From contig OX638372.1 of NCBI GenBank assembly GCA_951812925.1, positions 5,518,001-5,582,000 of the forward strand: DNA of 64,000 bases, given 5' to 3'. Shown here one piece after another: positions 46,411 to 58,863 of the stretch. Position 1 is the first letter of the stretch, and every line of letters begins with the position of its first letter. The stretch is from Calliopum simillimum (Eukaryota; Arthropoda; Insecta; Diptera; Lauxaniidae). Position numbers and translations under genes: made by a program. Under the pieces are notes generated by a model. That model did no database searches and had not been told where the DNA came from. It saw nothing but the letters and a program-made list of their open reading frames with translations.

Positions 46411-48630
46411 TAGGCAAAAAAAAAGAAGCCATTCTTGATTTAAGTTACACTTCAGTACTCTAGTTTTTTTTTGTAACTTTCGTAACTTGTGTGAATACTC
46501 TGAATTTTTCAATTAAATTTTTCACCTTGTTCTGTTTGCTTACACAGAACCTGGGGGACCAATTCCAGTTCAATCCGGTTCACTCGTTCATTTGTCAACG
46601 AACAAAATTCAAGCAAACAAACAAATTTTGTTTACTTTTTATTTGTTTTGGAATTTTTACACTTTTTTTTGGCAAATACAAGTATCGATGTATATGAACA
46701 TATTTTTTATTCTTCATATTGGCACTACATATGACAGCAAACATTTGTTTAATGAAATTGTGAAAACTATTTGTATGATATTTGCTTTAAGTGTATGACA
46801 CATGTCACAGTCTGTAAAGGAGTATAAAATTAAGGGCATGACTCTGTAAAAAGAACATTTACTAAGAAACAAGAATTAAAAAAAAAATTATGTATTTTTT
46901 GTTATAATTTTTTTAAGTTCAAATAAATTTATTTTCCATTTCTTTTGAAAACAAAAAAAAAGAATCTCAAATTTCTCAACCAACTGAAATTGAAATGTTA
47001 ACATCAAATGGAAAATAAATTGAAAAATCACAAAAAATATGCAATTTAACAAAAAAAAAAGAAAAATGAAGAAAGAAAAAAACACTTAACAATAAAATGT
47101 TTAAGGAAAACAAATGGCACCCAACAGGCAACAAAACTGCGAGCAAAATCATTGCGCAGGAAATAACCAGCGGAACAAAAAAAAAAAAAAAAACGACAAA
47201 ACGATAAACGAAGCCGCGTGCAATACAACAAAATTCAACACAAACAAACAATTTCATTTCCGTTACCACTTCCGGTTTGGAATAAGCTTTGAAAGAAGGC
47301 ACTCTATGCCATAGAAACACGCTCACCCACACCCACATGCACACACATTTAGTCAGATAATCGTAGTAAATACACCAATGCACACAAACAGTGGAAAGAG
47401 CTGACAAAAAGTTGTAGTTGTGCAGCGACTGCTGTTGTTGTTGTTGTTGCTGTTGCTGCTGCTGCAATGCGATTTGCAACTTAATTTGCAAAAAGCGGAA
47501 AACAAACGCAGTGCAATGTCGGAAAGCCGAAAACAACAACGTCAACTGTTGCAAACAACAACAAATTAGGGGTTTCTTTGCCAATACTTTGCGTTGAAGG
47601 AACTAAGCCGTATGTTGAAAAGCATTGGGTTTTTTTTTTTTTATTTTGTTTTTTCTGGTGCAAAATTTGCAAGGACTTGCAGATTGGCTGGGTAACCGAA
47701 GCTTAAGCAGACAACTCATTCATTCTCATCATGTTTGTAGGGATTTATCATCGGTTAAAAGCGGGCGTGTGTATAAGCCCGCTAGGAAATTAAGCTTCAT
47801 ATAGTTTGAAGGCTGCAAAGCATTTACGCATGTTAGCACGTTCGTCTCTGGATTCTTTTACAACTCCTACTGACCAAAACACCTCCTCTTCATCGAGGAT
47901 ACCTCCCCTCTGGGAGACTGTTTCTTGGCATTATATAGGTCTCCTTTACTTAGGCATTTATTGCCATAGGTTCATTTTCCCACGTTGGGCGTCCGCTACA
48001 CTTGCTACTGTAAGAGAGGCGGCTTAGTAGTAATTCATATTCTCTATCTTCAATGTATCAACTTACAGTATCAGGACAACAATATAAAACAAAAACCAGA
48101 AAACCAGGTGGCAACTCTGAAAGTTTTTGTACAATTTTTAAGTTTATCAGAGCGTTTCTCAAACATAAAACATGAATTTAGTCTGACTAAGTATGATTTT
48201 TACAAAATATCAGAGAAAAACCAGGTGGCAACCCAAAAATATATGTTGGATTATTAAAATAATAATAATAATCGAGTTTAGCTACTGCAGCCAATAGCTT
48301 TCTTAGCCAATTAGCAAAAAAAGGCTATAAATTAAATTTTTAGCTTTTTATAAAAATTTCTGAAATAAGGGATAAAATCCATGCAAGTTAATATTATCTT
48401 TGTTTTGTTTCTTATCCCGTAGCTTTTTCACACTTTCACAACATACCGCTCTAGCCTATATATACATGAATATGTAAGAGTATTTTCATACACTTGCATA
48501 TAAATATTCATACAAATCAAAGATTAGATGTCTGAAAAAATTTAACCCTGCATGCTATTTGGTTCGGACAATACACTAACAAAAAACATGCATTTCGCAA
48601 AATATGACAAAAAAATCGTTCTAAGTGATG
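46411..48630. other. Non-coding DNA with homopolymers and CAG/CAA runs
   Basis: A-rich tracts (47177-47194), a CAA/TTG/TGC block at 47430-47468 and a duplicated phrase AAACCAGGTGGCAAC (48102, 48219) are present. The 202-codon minus-strand frame is low-complexity Phe/Val/Gln and lacks a domain. Confidence 0.5.
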
Positions 48631-48640
48631 ACAAAGACAA

Positions 48641-50870
48641 CTAACTACAGTTATTTTTCAATCTAAGTTTGAGTTGACCTTTTGACAAGTTAATATTATT
48701 AAATTCACAATTATTGACAAGGGTTGTCATTCGATTAAAAGGAGCTGAAAACATATAATTAGTTCTGCTAACAGGTTGATAAAATAATTGCGGAGAATTA
48801 CGATCGCTTCTCCGATTTACATTGAAAAAAGTATAGTTTAGAAGCTCTGGAGCAGCAAGAGACCCAGTGATAAGTTGGTGCAAATAAAGAATATCTGCAT
48901 TATCTCTGCGTTCCCGTAGAGACTGCATTTTAAGTAGCTTCAAACGATCCTCGTAAGGAGGAAGATTTGAAGAATCAACCCAAATTAGGCCGTTCAGAGC
49001 AAATCGAATACAATTTTTTTGGATTCTTTCGATTATATCAATATGAACATTATAAAATGGTGACCAAACTTGACTAGCGTACTCCAAGTGAGGACGCACA
49101 ATCGTATTATATAAAGTTATCGTTACTAATGAATTATTAAATTCTTTGGCCCACCTTTTTATAAAGCCAAGCAGAGAAGCTGCTTTCTTACGTATTTGAT
49201 TTATACATAGTATATGTTCATTAAATGTTATTTTGTCATCAAAATAGACACGACAAATGAATCTGTCATTTTTAAAAGGGGGTATGTGTCGCTCAGCCGA
49301 AAATTGTTTTTCTACCTTTTTACCGTTGTGGCAATGGCGCTGGTTGGTCTAGCTTTTTTCTAAGTACACAGATTACGGCTTAATATCAATGTTAATTACC
49401 CCCATCACTAAAATAACATTAAAAACAGATTCACCAAACTTATGAGGGTTTTTCTTAACTTGTCACAAGTGAAAATTTTGTCACATATCCCCTTTTAAAA
49501 ATAGTCCATTCAAATATTTTTGTCTTTCAATACATTATCATATTTTATATTGTTTTTCTTCCTAGAAAACGTTATTGTTTGGCATTTATCTGGATTTAAA
49601 TGCAAGTTATTTTTAAAGCACCAAATTTCGAATGATTTCAAATCAGACTGAAGCATAACAGTATCATGATTTTCCCTCACTGACTTGAAAATTTTCATAT
49701 CATCCGCGTAAACTAGCAAGTTAGAGTTTTTAATTATATGGGTTACATCATTTATAGCCAAGATAAATAGTAACGGTCCTATGTGACTACCTTGTGGGAC
49801 ACCTGAAGTCGCCGCAAAAGAAGAAGATAAGACGAAATCTTACTTGATATGATCGATCTAATAAATAAGATTCAATCCAGCCAATGAAGATGGAAGAAAA
49901 TCCAAGTTTTTTTAGTTTAAACATAATCAAACTATGTGGTAGCTTATCGAATACTTTACTAAAGTCTGTGTAGACGCAGTCAACTTGGCAGCCAGAGTCT
50001 GGTGAACTCAAAGCAAAAGAAGAAAAGTCAAGAAGGTTCGATGTTGTAGATCTGCCATTAACAAATCCATGCTAACGTGTTGAAATGATTTCACTGCAGT
50101 AGGCCTTGACTTGATCATATATAATCTTTTCAAAAAGTTTAGGAATTACCGATAACTTAGCTATTGGTCGATCGTTGGACACATCACTTTTACATCCCTT
50201 TTTAAATATTGGACTTATAAACGATTCTTTCCATTGTTTAGGAAAATAGCAATCGTTTAAAGATTTATTAAATAGAAAACTGAGCGACTGGCTCAGAATT
50301 GAGCTACAATTAACAAGTACTATGGCAGGTATGCCATCAGGTCCTGGGCAAGAACTATCTTCAACAGATAAAATATATTTCGATATAAGCTCAGGTGAAA
50401 ATGAAAACTCAGTCATTGAAACAATTGAATCATTATCCATGAATTCGAAATAATTTGCATCAGGAGAAAATTGATCTATTGAAAATAATTTTTTGAACAA
50501 ATCGGCAAACAACTCAGCAATAATTTTAGAATTATTTGTATAACCTTCTGATGTCTTGAATTAAGACGGAAACCCGTCCGATTTTTTTTTAGAATTAATA
50601 AAATCCCAAAAGTTCTTGGGGTCTTGTAAAATATTCAACTTCATAACAGGCTGAAGCTGATTTCAATTTCAAAGTCATTTTGATTTTGACTGCTAACGTA
50701 TTTTTTCCAAGCTCTATTTCAACAATTTCGTATATTTTTCAACTCTTTCGAATACCAGGGGTATGACGAATTATCGAGTTTTTTTATAGTACGTGGTACC
50801 GACGTGTTCAGATTTTTTAGTCCGTTAGACATAAGAGTTCCCCAGAATACTGTACTAAGGCTAATTTGAT
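48641..50870 (-). pseudogene. 5'-truncated non-LTR retrotransposon ORF2 (Jockey/CR1-like reverse transcriptase)
   Basis: Read on the minus strand, it runs from the linker (SSYPWYSKELKNIRNC, about 50750) into reverse transcriptase blocks: SCPGPDGIPAIVL (50345), WKESFISPIFKKG (50230), RPIAKLSVIPKLFEKIIYDQ, HGFVNGRST (50060), YTDFSKVFDKLPHSL (49960), SGVPQGSHIGPLL (about 49800, after a frameshift) and the catalytic YADDMKIF (49700). The post-RT region follows: FDDKITFNEHI, LLGFIKRWAKEFNN, RPHLEYASQVWSPFYNVHI, ending with a stop at 48641. The endonuclease half is absent, a stop replaces the Gln before HGF, and a MITE splits it at 49277-49494. It is inactive. The catalytic YADD is intact, so decay is moderate. 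Confidence 0.92.
49277..49494. mobile_element. TTAA-flanked piggyBac-like MITE nested in the retrotransposon
   Basis: TTAA at 49273-49276 and 49495-49498 flanks 218 bp that starts AAGGGGGTATGTG and ends CACATATCCCCTT, a near-perfect inverted repeat. The sequence on both sides rejoins into the reverse transcriptase reading (DKNI...DRFICRVYFDDKITFNEH), which confirms the insertion boundaries. Its ends differ from those of the TTAA element at 31.93-32.96 kb, so it is another family. Confidence 0.85.
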
Positions 50871-50879
50871 TTCTTGATA

Positions 50880-53800
50880 CCTGAAAACTCTTTTAGATCT
50901 ATTGTATGATGATTCGAACTTTAAGACTGTATATTTTCTCATTTTTGAAAAAGAACAAACTTCTCACCAATTTAGAAAACTCTCACATAAAAGAAGAATT
51001 AAGTGTTTGACTCAAAAATTTCCAATTAGGTAAGTGACATAAAAAGCATGAAATAAAGGACACTTTACCATTTTCTATGCCTTTTCAGTATGTTTCATTT
51101 TTGTCCTTTAAATGATGCAACAATCGTAACATTACGACATGTTGAGACAATACTTCAATTGCTGATATTATTGCTACACTTGTTTTTGTTGTTGTTGTTT
51201 CTGTTGTGCAGAAAACGGATATATTTGTAACAAACGGCAACGTCATTGTTGCTGTTTTTGTTATTGTTGTCACTGTCATTGTCATTGTTGTCGTATTGCA
51301 CAAGTGACAGTTTGTAACCCCCTAATGGGAAATTAATTGCTCCACAAGGTTTGCAACATTGGGTTTTGTCTACAGCAGTGGCAGCAGCAGCAGGAGCATC
51401 AACACGCCAATAGCAACATTAAAACCAACACCTACATCAATACAACAACAATAACAACAGAAGGACCAACAATGAAGCAACATCGTTAATTCCGTTCGAT
51501 TATTTATTTATTGTTAAAGCATTTTCCACAGCACTACGTATTGTTGTCAATTGTTGCTTGTGTTGCTGTTGTTGCTGTTGTTGTGTATCTACAAACTTCC
51601 CAGGCTCTTTCCATTTTATACGATTGCAGTGTCACTTAAACGTCCTTTGTCTCTCCGTATGTGTAAATTACTGCCATAGTTTTCGTACCCCTCCCAATCC
51701 GTACCCCTCTCAAACCTCTTAATTTTCGTTTATCTGACGCCATCTTTAAATTGTATACATATGTTTGTGTGAGTTGTGAGTCTGATGCCAAGCAATGAAG
51801 GAAAGAGCGATGCTTCACGAGCATGAGGGCATGAATTGTGGGAGTTTTTGATTGCGAGAGCAACACAACAAGTCACTTGACTTATCTAATGAAATATTCG
51901 TGACAACTTCAAATTTATTGAGGATTACTTAAAACGAATTGAAGTTTATGGTATGCAAATAAAATATTTAAAGGATTTGACAAAAGCTGGGGGGTGGGGG
52001 CTTAAATGATAAAAAGATTTATGGGGTTTTTCTGGAAAAATATCAAAAAAAAAAATTCTCTTAAAGCTTAAACGTAAAAGAACTAGAATAGTCATTAAAT
52101 TAGTTCTATGACCTTACATAAAAAAAAAACCACACCCACATTTAAGAATTGAGTAGTATTCTATTGAATAGAATTTATTCGTATTCTTATAAATGTAGAT
52201 TATTCTACAAACTTATAACGAACCTTTTTGTCGCTAGCCGAAACACTTTTCACAATTTTCCGGGTGTTACTTCACAATTTTATTTCACTGTTTAAATTAT
52301 CCTTGAAAAGCACTCTTAAGACATATTAAAATACAAGCTTAGTAATAACGGTGACAAATGGGGTAAGTATGGATAATGAGGATATCTGTAAATCGTGAAT
52401 AACAACCGATCCAGGAGTCGTGCCACAACTGCCTCTTTGTGGATTTGTCGCTTAGCCGGTCTGTGTTTCCGTTCAGACGTCAGGATTCAAGAGAATCGCG
52501 CCGCTGCTGCCTCCCCGTAGTCCTCTATGTACTAACCTGTCATTGTCAGTCGCAAAGGTCTTTCTGAAGTGCGGAACGAACGAAGAGGATAATAGTCTCC
52601 CATTATCAATAGTTAAAAGTCCAAAACAACAACTTTATATCAGATTTTGGCCAAATTTTTTGATTTTCAGATCTGTGTGAAACGGCCAGTAGAAAACGGT
52701 TTCAGGCAAAATTCAAAAATACGTATCTAGTCAAATGGATTAAAGTACCATTTTAAAAAGTTTCAGCGCTATCGGTGATGGTCGACCCAGAAGTAGGTAC
52801 GTTCTTAGATATACATAATATGTCTTACGTATGAGATTGTTTTTTGATAGCCTTAAGGCTACGAGGCCATTGTACATTGTACATTCTTTCCAATGGGCTT
52901 TTATTCCTCATTGGGAGAGTAGATTATTGCGGAGTCTTTTGTGGCGCAATTTCAGCGCTTTTTCTTAAATTGTGTTCCATGCTGCCTCATTCGTCCTGAA
53001 CTTTTTCCTATTAAAAAATAGGGTTGTAACTTTTGCGTTAAGCTTGGCTGTGGTAATGAGTCTTTTAAACTTCATCGAAGATAATTTCCTGAAATCAAAC
53101 GCCGTGAAGCAAACCTATTGTAAATTGACCAACAATTTAAAAGATAATATGCATTGACTTTTGAATTGAGGAAACTCATTAACTTAAAAAAAGCCGACTT
53201 TAATCTAAGTTATGTACTTCCCAACTATCTATTACATTTGTATGCTCTAACCTAAGAGTTTAAGTACAACAAACACCCCCAAATATTAGATTTCTTACTT
53301 CAGGCCAAACCAGCTTATGTCCTTTTTCCATATTCATTTTCAGTTGCCCACATTACTTTTTTGCCCACAACGATTTTCCGCTATTAGTTAACACAATATT
53401 CTACGACAGCTGACACGTGTTTCCATTACCAATGCCGACCACGATGGCAACGACGTGGTAACCGGTAACCCAAAATGACCTCAGCTGCAGTTACATAAAA
53501 AGAAAAAAGAAATATCCTACGCTATGGCAAAAGCGAAGGACTTTTATTTCTTGTATGTCCTGAAATTTGATGCACTTTATTAGCAATGACAAAACACAAT
53601 TCAGAGTGGTGACGACCAGTGTTGCTATGGCATAGTGAATGTGTACTTTGTACTCGTATGTATGTGGGCAACATTGAGATTTTCTTAGTCTTCCCTTTAA
53701 TTTTTTTTTTTTTTTCGGTTTCCTTACCAATTTTTTGTAGTTATTGTTGCTTTTTGTGTCTATGCGACATGGTTCTTTTTGTTCTTGTAGCGTTGTGTTC

Positions 53801-54365
53801 CCGTTGTGTCCTTCCCAATTCGAACGGAACGTAGCGACCGTTCACATTGTGTACGTGTCAATTTGCTGCTCATAAAAAACCAACCCCATAAAAATATGAC
53901 CTCGCTAAAGTAACCAACCTTCCAACTTTAAGATTCAGACTCAGATTCAGTATCTACGATGCACAGTAGGTTGATACTATACAAAAATCAAACAAAAACA
54001 AATCAACGAAAATTTCTCACTAAATACAGGATTAACTTTTTTATGTAACTTAGTGATGTATGTATTTATATAAACTATTTGTCTTACTGACATTTTTTTT
54101 GTATCCTTTTATTAAAATATAGTATTTTATCTTTAATTTAAAGAAAAATTATTTGGATTACATAAATGGTTTCGAAGGTGTACACAAATTTGATATGCAG
54201 CGTTTGTTATTTGCCATGGAAAATTACTAAGTAAGCAACGTCTGGCTACGTTTTCAAACTATAAAAAAATGAAAGGTGAGAATATAGGTACCTACTCTTT
54301 TAATTTACGTCAAAAAATGTTCGACATTTTTAAACCATTCGGAAAATACATAAATTTTCTGAAAA
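50880..54365. other. Non-coding DNA, no gene recognised
   Basis: GTT/CAA runs lie at 51180-51205, 51378-51393 and 51540-51585. A GC-richer patch at 52400-52580 (with 'TCTGTGTTTCCGTTCAGACG') may be an old element scrap, but neither strand translates to a recognisable domain. Confidence 0.45.
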
Positions 54366-54371
54366 AAGGTA

Positions 54372-55565
54372 CACTCACGGTCAAAAAAAAAGCCGACAAG
54401 TATTTTTTGCTAAAAAAAATGGTTCTTCGCCCTTTTTTATGATAGTTAATATGTAGTATGAGTAATTAGTAAAAGTTGTTCCCAAATAATGCATTTACTT
54501 CATATCTGTTCGCGTTAAAGCAACGATATTTAAAAAAAAGGGTTATGACTGAAAACCAGAAAATTTATGTAACTGCATACAAGCAGCAAAATTTAAGGAA
54601 TGTGGATATATCTCGTAAAATTTGATATGGTAAGCCTTGCGTATGACAATTTTGAAAAGTTTTTTGGAAACATAGAATTCATTGCGTCGCACTGGAAGTG
54701 GCCGTCCAAGAAAAACTTCTGAGAGGAAAGACAGAGGTGTAGTAAAAATAGCCCTGCGCGATCGGCTTAAAACTGGCTCCAAAATTGCTGCGGAGGTAAA
54801 GGATAACCAAAATATAAAATTAGTACCTCAACTGTACAGCGCCGCATGAGATAAAATATATTTTTTGCCCGAAGTCCTGCGAAAAAACCATTTTCACACA
54901 CAAAATGCGGTCTTTCTCATTAAACTGGTGTTAAGAAAAAAAGAATTTGGTGTATAATGATTGGGCTGAAGTCATATTCTATGATGGGAGCAAAATAAAT
55001 CTTATCAGTTATGATTTGGGATAGACGGTACGCCGCAAAAAAAATGAAAAATATAGCTTTCAATGTGTACAAAGCACTCCATTTGTGGTGATCCAGGGAG
55101 CAATAACAAACCAATGAGTTGGAGAGATTCTTCTTCTGAAAGGTTATATTAACTCCGAAGCTTATATTGACATCATTAAAATCGACTAAGCGAGCCCTTA
55201 GCAAAAGTCATATTTCAAGATGATTCTGCAGCTTCTCATCGTTGGAAATTGCCTTATGTCCCACTCACCATTATATTTTGCTTTATTTTTTCGATAAATT
55301 TACAATAACGGGCTATTTATTTTCACATTGGTAAATAAACATAATGACTTTTTGGCAATTAAGTCAAGCAAATGGCCGGTCAAAAACCCCAACCTCAATT
55401 CGATTCAGAATGTTTAGGCCATTTTAAAATAAAAAGTGTGCCAGAAAAACCCAAATATAATTAATAATATTAAACTTATGACAGTTAAATCAGGGAAATA
55501 TTGATTTACACTACAATTTTAAAATGTCTTACAAAATTAAAATCGGCTTTTTTTTACCGTGAATG
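54372..55565 (+). mobile_element. Full-length dead Tc1-like transposon
   Basis: TA (54370-54371), then CACTCACGGTCAAAAAAAA and GCCGA, mirrors TCGGCTTTTTTTTACCGTGA ending at 55565 with TA at 55566-55567. The inverted repeats are about 27 bp and the length is 1194 bp. Inside, a broken plus-strand transposase runs from ATG 54544 (MTENQKIYVTAYKQQNLRNV) through RRTGSGRPRKTSERKDRG (helix-turn-helix with GRPRK, about 54690), RDRLKTGSKIAAEV, VIFYDGSKINL (VIFSDES-like, about 54975) and WPVKNPNLNSIQNVWAILK (about 55373, with one stop). The last catalytic Glu (usually PIEN) is Gln here. Stops and frameshifts are frequent. Confidence 0.92.
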
Positions 55566-55569
55566 TAAT

Positions 55570-57095
55570 TTTGCAATGAAGGTAATTGCATATGGAAATA
55601 ATGTGTTGCATACCTTTAGGGTTAAAGAGTTTTTGTTCATTTTGTATGGGAGGTAGGCGTGTCCGTTGGCGTATCACGCCAATTTTCGAAGTTTAAATTA
55701 AATAAAAAATACATAAATAAAATCAAATTGCTCCACTGTGCAAAGTGTTATCGTCATGTCTGCGTTGGCTTTTGCCGTGATTTCCAATTTCAAAATTTTA
55801 TTATATTCCTTGGTAGAGAAGTCCGTTGACTTTTTATGTGTATGTGTTTGCGTGTGTGTGTGTGTGTAAAAAACGCGTTCTACGAGTACTCCTGCATCGT
55901 ATTGCGTGAACTACAGTGCGGGGTGGGCAACAACGCAACGTAGCGTTGCTAGTTGTGGGCTGATATTCATATGGGTTAAGGGTTACCTTAAAATATATCC
56001 ATTGAAATGAGCTGTTAAGGGTCGATGTGTGCAATATTGCAGTCAGTTATCGCAGTTTATCGTACTAAAAAATATGGAATTTACTTCTTTTTTATTGACA
56101 TTCTCGTATATATTGGTTTTCTGGATGGAATTTACTTCTTTCATTTTTTCTTTTGATTTTATTGTGCGTGGCTCTTACTTTCTGTAGATACTTTAAATTT
56201 AGCACCCCATAAAATATGATAGCCCCAAGTGATCACCTAGCAACAAGCAATGAAGTGCCAAAAAATCTCTTGGGAAGCAATGGAAGGCAAGTAGAAAGTG
56301 CGCTTAAGAAATGCAAGTTATTATTCGTTACAAATACTCAAAACTGATCCAGCAGCAGCAACGGGCGTGACAAACTCGTATCGTTGATAAAAATAGTAGT
56401 TAACTCAATATAGATGGCTCTAATTGATTTAAACACATTTATGTACGTTTCATGAAGCTGTTGCGAGAATCATCGAGAATGTTACATCTTAAACCGGCAG
56501 ATGAAGACGTAAATGTTAAGATTATGATTCGGATTTTTTTTTTTTTTTTTTTTTCAATATATTGGAAGGACCTCGAGGTATAGCCGAGTTCAAACGATTC
56601 GTGACTACTACTCAAAAATGTTAATTTCACTCACTTCAAGTTAATGGGTACAGTGGTTAAGCAGTGTGTATGACTCCTATTTATTTCCATTTCTCGTGAA
56701 TGTCTCTAAGTAGCAAGTGAATTCATTCATGCAGACAAACCAAATCGGTAATCGGTTTTTTCGATACTTTCCTGTTGACATAATTTGGAAAAATATGGCT
56801 TTGATTTTCCTATAACTGTCGAAATACATGTTGGGACGAAAAATCGCTTAATGTAAAATGCACCTTTTTTCAATTTGTACAAGTTTAGTATGTAAAACCT
56901 ACAAACGTATCGCATTATCAACCAGTGATTGTTCTAGCCCACGAGCTAACCATTTACTTTATCAAAGTGCTTGAAAGAGAGAATGATAAGATTGACTGCA
57001 TTACTACATCAAGTAAGTTATAAAATTGTCACCAAGAATGCTGTGACAATTTCTTACACTTAGCCATATGAATTGGTTACTAGAAGTCATAGCAC
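55570..57095. other. Non-coding DNA, no gene recognised
   Basis: It contains a mini-me-like scrap at 55640-55695 ('TATGGGAGGTAGGCGTGTCC'), a TG run (55849-55866) and a T run (56536-56554). Confidence 0.45.
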
Positions 57096-57099
57096 AGCC

Positions 57100-57245
57100 A
57101 CACAAAAAAAAGTGAAATTAATTTTTTATTTCTTGTATGCATCTTATGTACTTTTTGAAGCTGAATCTGACTAAGTCCTCAGAATTGTCAATATATGTAT
57201 CTGTAGAACTTTGAGATATCGTTGCAAAATCGACCCCTAAAACTA
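57100..57245 (+). repeat. Dispersed repeat shared with 42.9 kb, copy 2
   Basis: 'CACACAAAAAAAAGTGAAAT', 'TGTACTTTTTGAAGCTGAAT', 'CTGACTAAGTCCTCAGAATT' and 'TTGAGATATCGTTGC' follow the same order as at 42873-43060. Confidence 0.65.
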
Positions 57246-57882
57246 TGCAAGATTCTTTTTTTTGTTTATTTGCATACTACTTATTGGAAATGTCGAATGT
57301 TAAAAAAAAGAATATTGCAAAGTTTTAGGGGGCGATTTTCGTTTTTAAACATCCTGTTTTTCATATTTTGTACTGAAGTTTTAGATTTGCTATAACTTCT
57401 TCAATTTCAACAATTTGAGGAAATTTTATGTTTTTTTATGGGTTTCAATTTTATGATGTGTTCTTGACACCTTAGGGTGGTAGAAACTGAGATAATGCAT
57501 AATGGTGGAAAAAAACATTTGAGGTAAATTACTTCTGTTAATAAAATATAACCCATCGAGACCTTTACAACGATATACTTGATGATCGGACGTCAAATGG
57601 CGGAGCTATAGGAAAAAATCTAATAGCGTATTATTTAGAGGTCGAAATTTTTTTGTGATACTATCTAGTGCACATAAAAAAAAATAGTACGTAGGTACTA
57701 CTTTATTTCTAATTAATTTTACCAGAATTTCTAGTCAAAATAGTAGCAACTCCCAACTGAAGTAGATTTTATCTTACTGAATTTCCGAATGACTTTACAG
57801 TCTAGAAGTTTTTTTTTTTTTTTTTTGATAAAATTTAAATGATATTTACCTTACTATAAAGTTCAAACAAAAAAAAAACGAA

Positions 57883-57962
57883 CTGACCGCACAAGGATTC
57901 GAACCGTAGTCCGTCCGTGTTATATATAGAAATTTATCATCCCTCTGCTCTACTCTACTGGC
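57883..57962 (-). other. tRNA-like segment with B box and T tract
   Basis: On the minus strand TAGAGCAGAGG fits the A box with one mismatch and GGTTCGAATCC fits the B box perfectly. A degenerate anticodon hairpin AGGGA/TTTCT with loop TGATAAA lies between them. After GTGCGGTCAGTTCG comes a run of ten T (57878-57869). The G at loop position 33 and a C-T mismatch in the T-stem argue against a working tRNA. It shares the head-then-T-tract layout of the 38.3-kb segment but not its sequence. Confidence 0.6.
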
Positions 57963-57979
57963 TTATGATTAAATTAAAT

Positions 57980-58860
57980 ATATCTTTGTCTCAAATATTT
58001 ATTTGTTAATAAATACCAAATCATGTAAAAGTAAACAATTTCATAAAATAGCTGTCGGAGAAGCCGCGCACAACACTTTTATTTCCGAAGAATTCGGCTT
58101 AAACGGAACATTGGTCTTTTTTGCAACAGATATGATACAACCAACATAAAAATAAAATTAAATTGCATTTTCCTATGATTTTTTGTCTCTTATTTTTGTC
58201 TCTTTTTTATGTTTTCATCTTTTTTTATTTGCTTTTGCTGTCTTCTTTTATTTTCTCATTTATTTTCGGAATTTTTTTTTTAATAAAAACTTTTTATTGC
58301 TTCAATACAATTGAAATCTAGAAATATATACAACAATTTACAAAAAAAAATAGCAGCAATCACAACAACAACCACTACTTTTTGATATTGAATGGCGGAG
58401 CAGCAACAACAAATTTGACAGCAACAGCGCAACCCGCGCAATCTGTGCGAATGAATAAGAGATATGATTGAATTTTGATGTGGTTATCATGGCAGCCAAC
58501 AGCGTAAGCGCAAAACAAAACTGGATTGTAGTTTTATAAAAAAAAAACGTATTTTTTCAAAACAATTTTGACAGCAAATTGCAAAGACCTTAACCAAATG
58601 GGCATACAAAGCAAAAAAAAGGACATAAAAGAACCGCTACAATTTGCAAGGACTCACGCACAGCACACGATTGTTGAATAAATCATGAACAAATTCGTTT
58701 AAAGCAAAATTAGCAACAAATACAACATAATTTAGATATCAAAGGACTCTTTTAGTGTTGTCTGTGTTGCTGAATGTGGTATCAGTTGTCCTAATTGTTA
58801 TTTATTGTATGAAATATAATCAATCAATTCATTCATACATGTTATGCTTATTTGGTGAGA
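57980..58860. other. Non-coding DNA, no gene recognised
   Basis: T-rich (58180-58300) and CAA/CAG-rich (58361-58430) sequence without a recognisable exon. Confidence 0.45.
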
Positions 58861-58863
58861 GAT

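Noticed and set aside
46976..47584. 202-codon minus-strand frame with polyGln
   Set aside because: Low-complexity A/T and CAG runs explain it. No start context, domain or splice pattern is seen.
54920..55204. 94-codon minus-strand frame
   Set aside because: It is antisense to the Tc1 transposase remnant.
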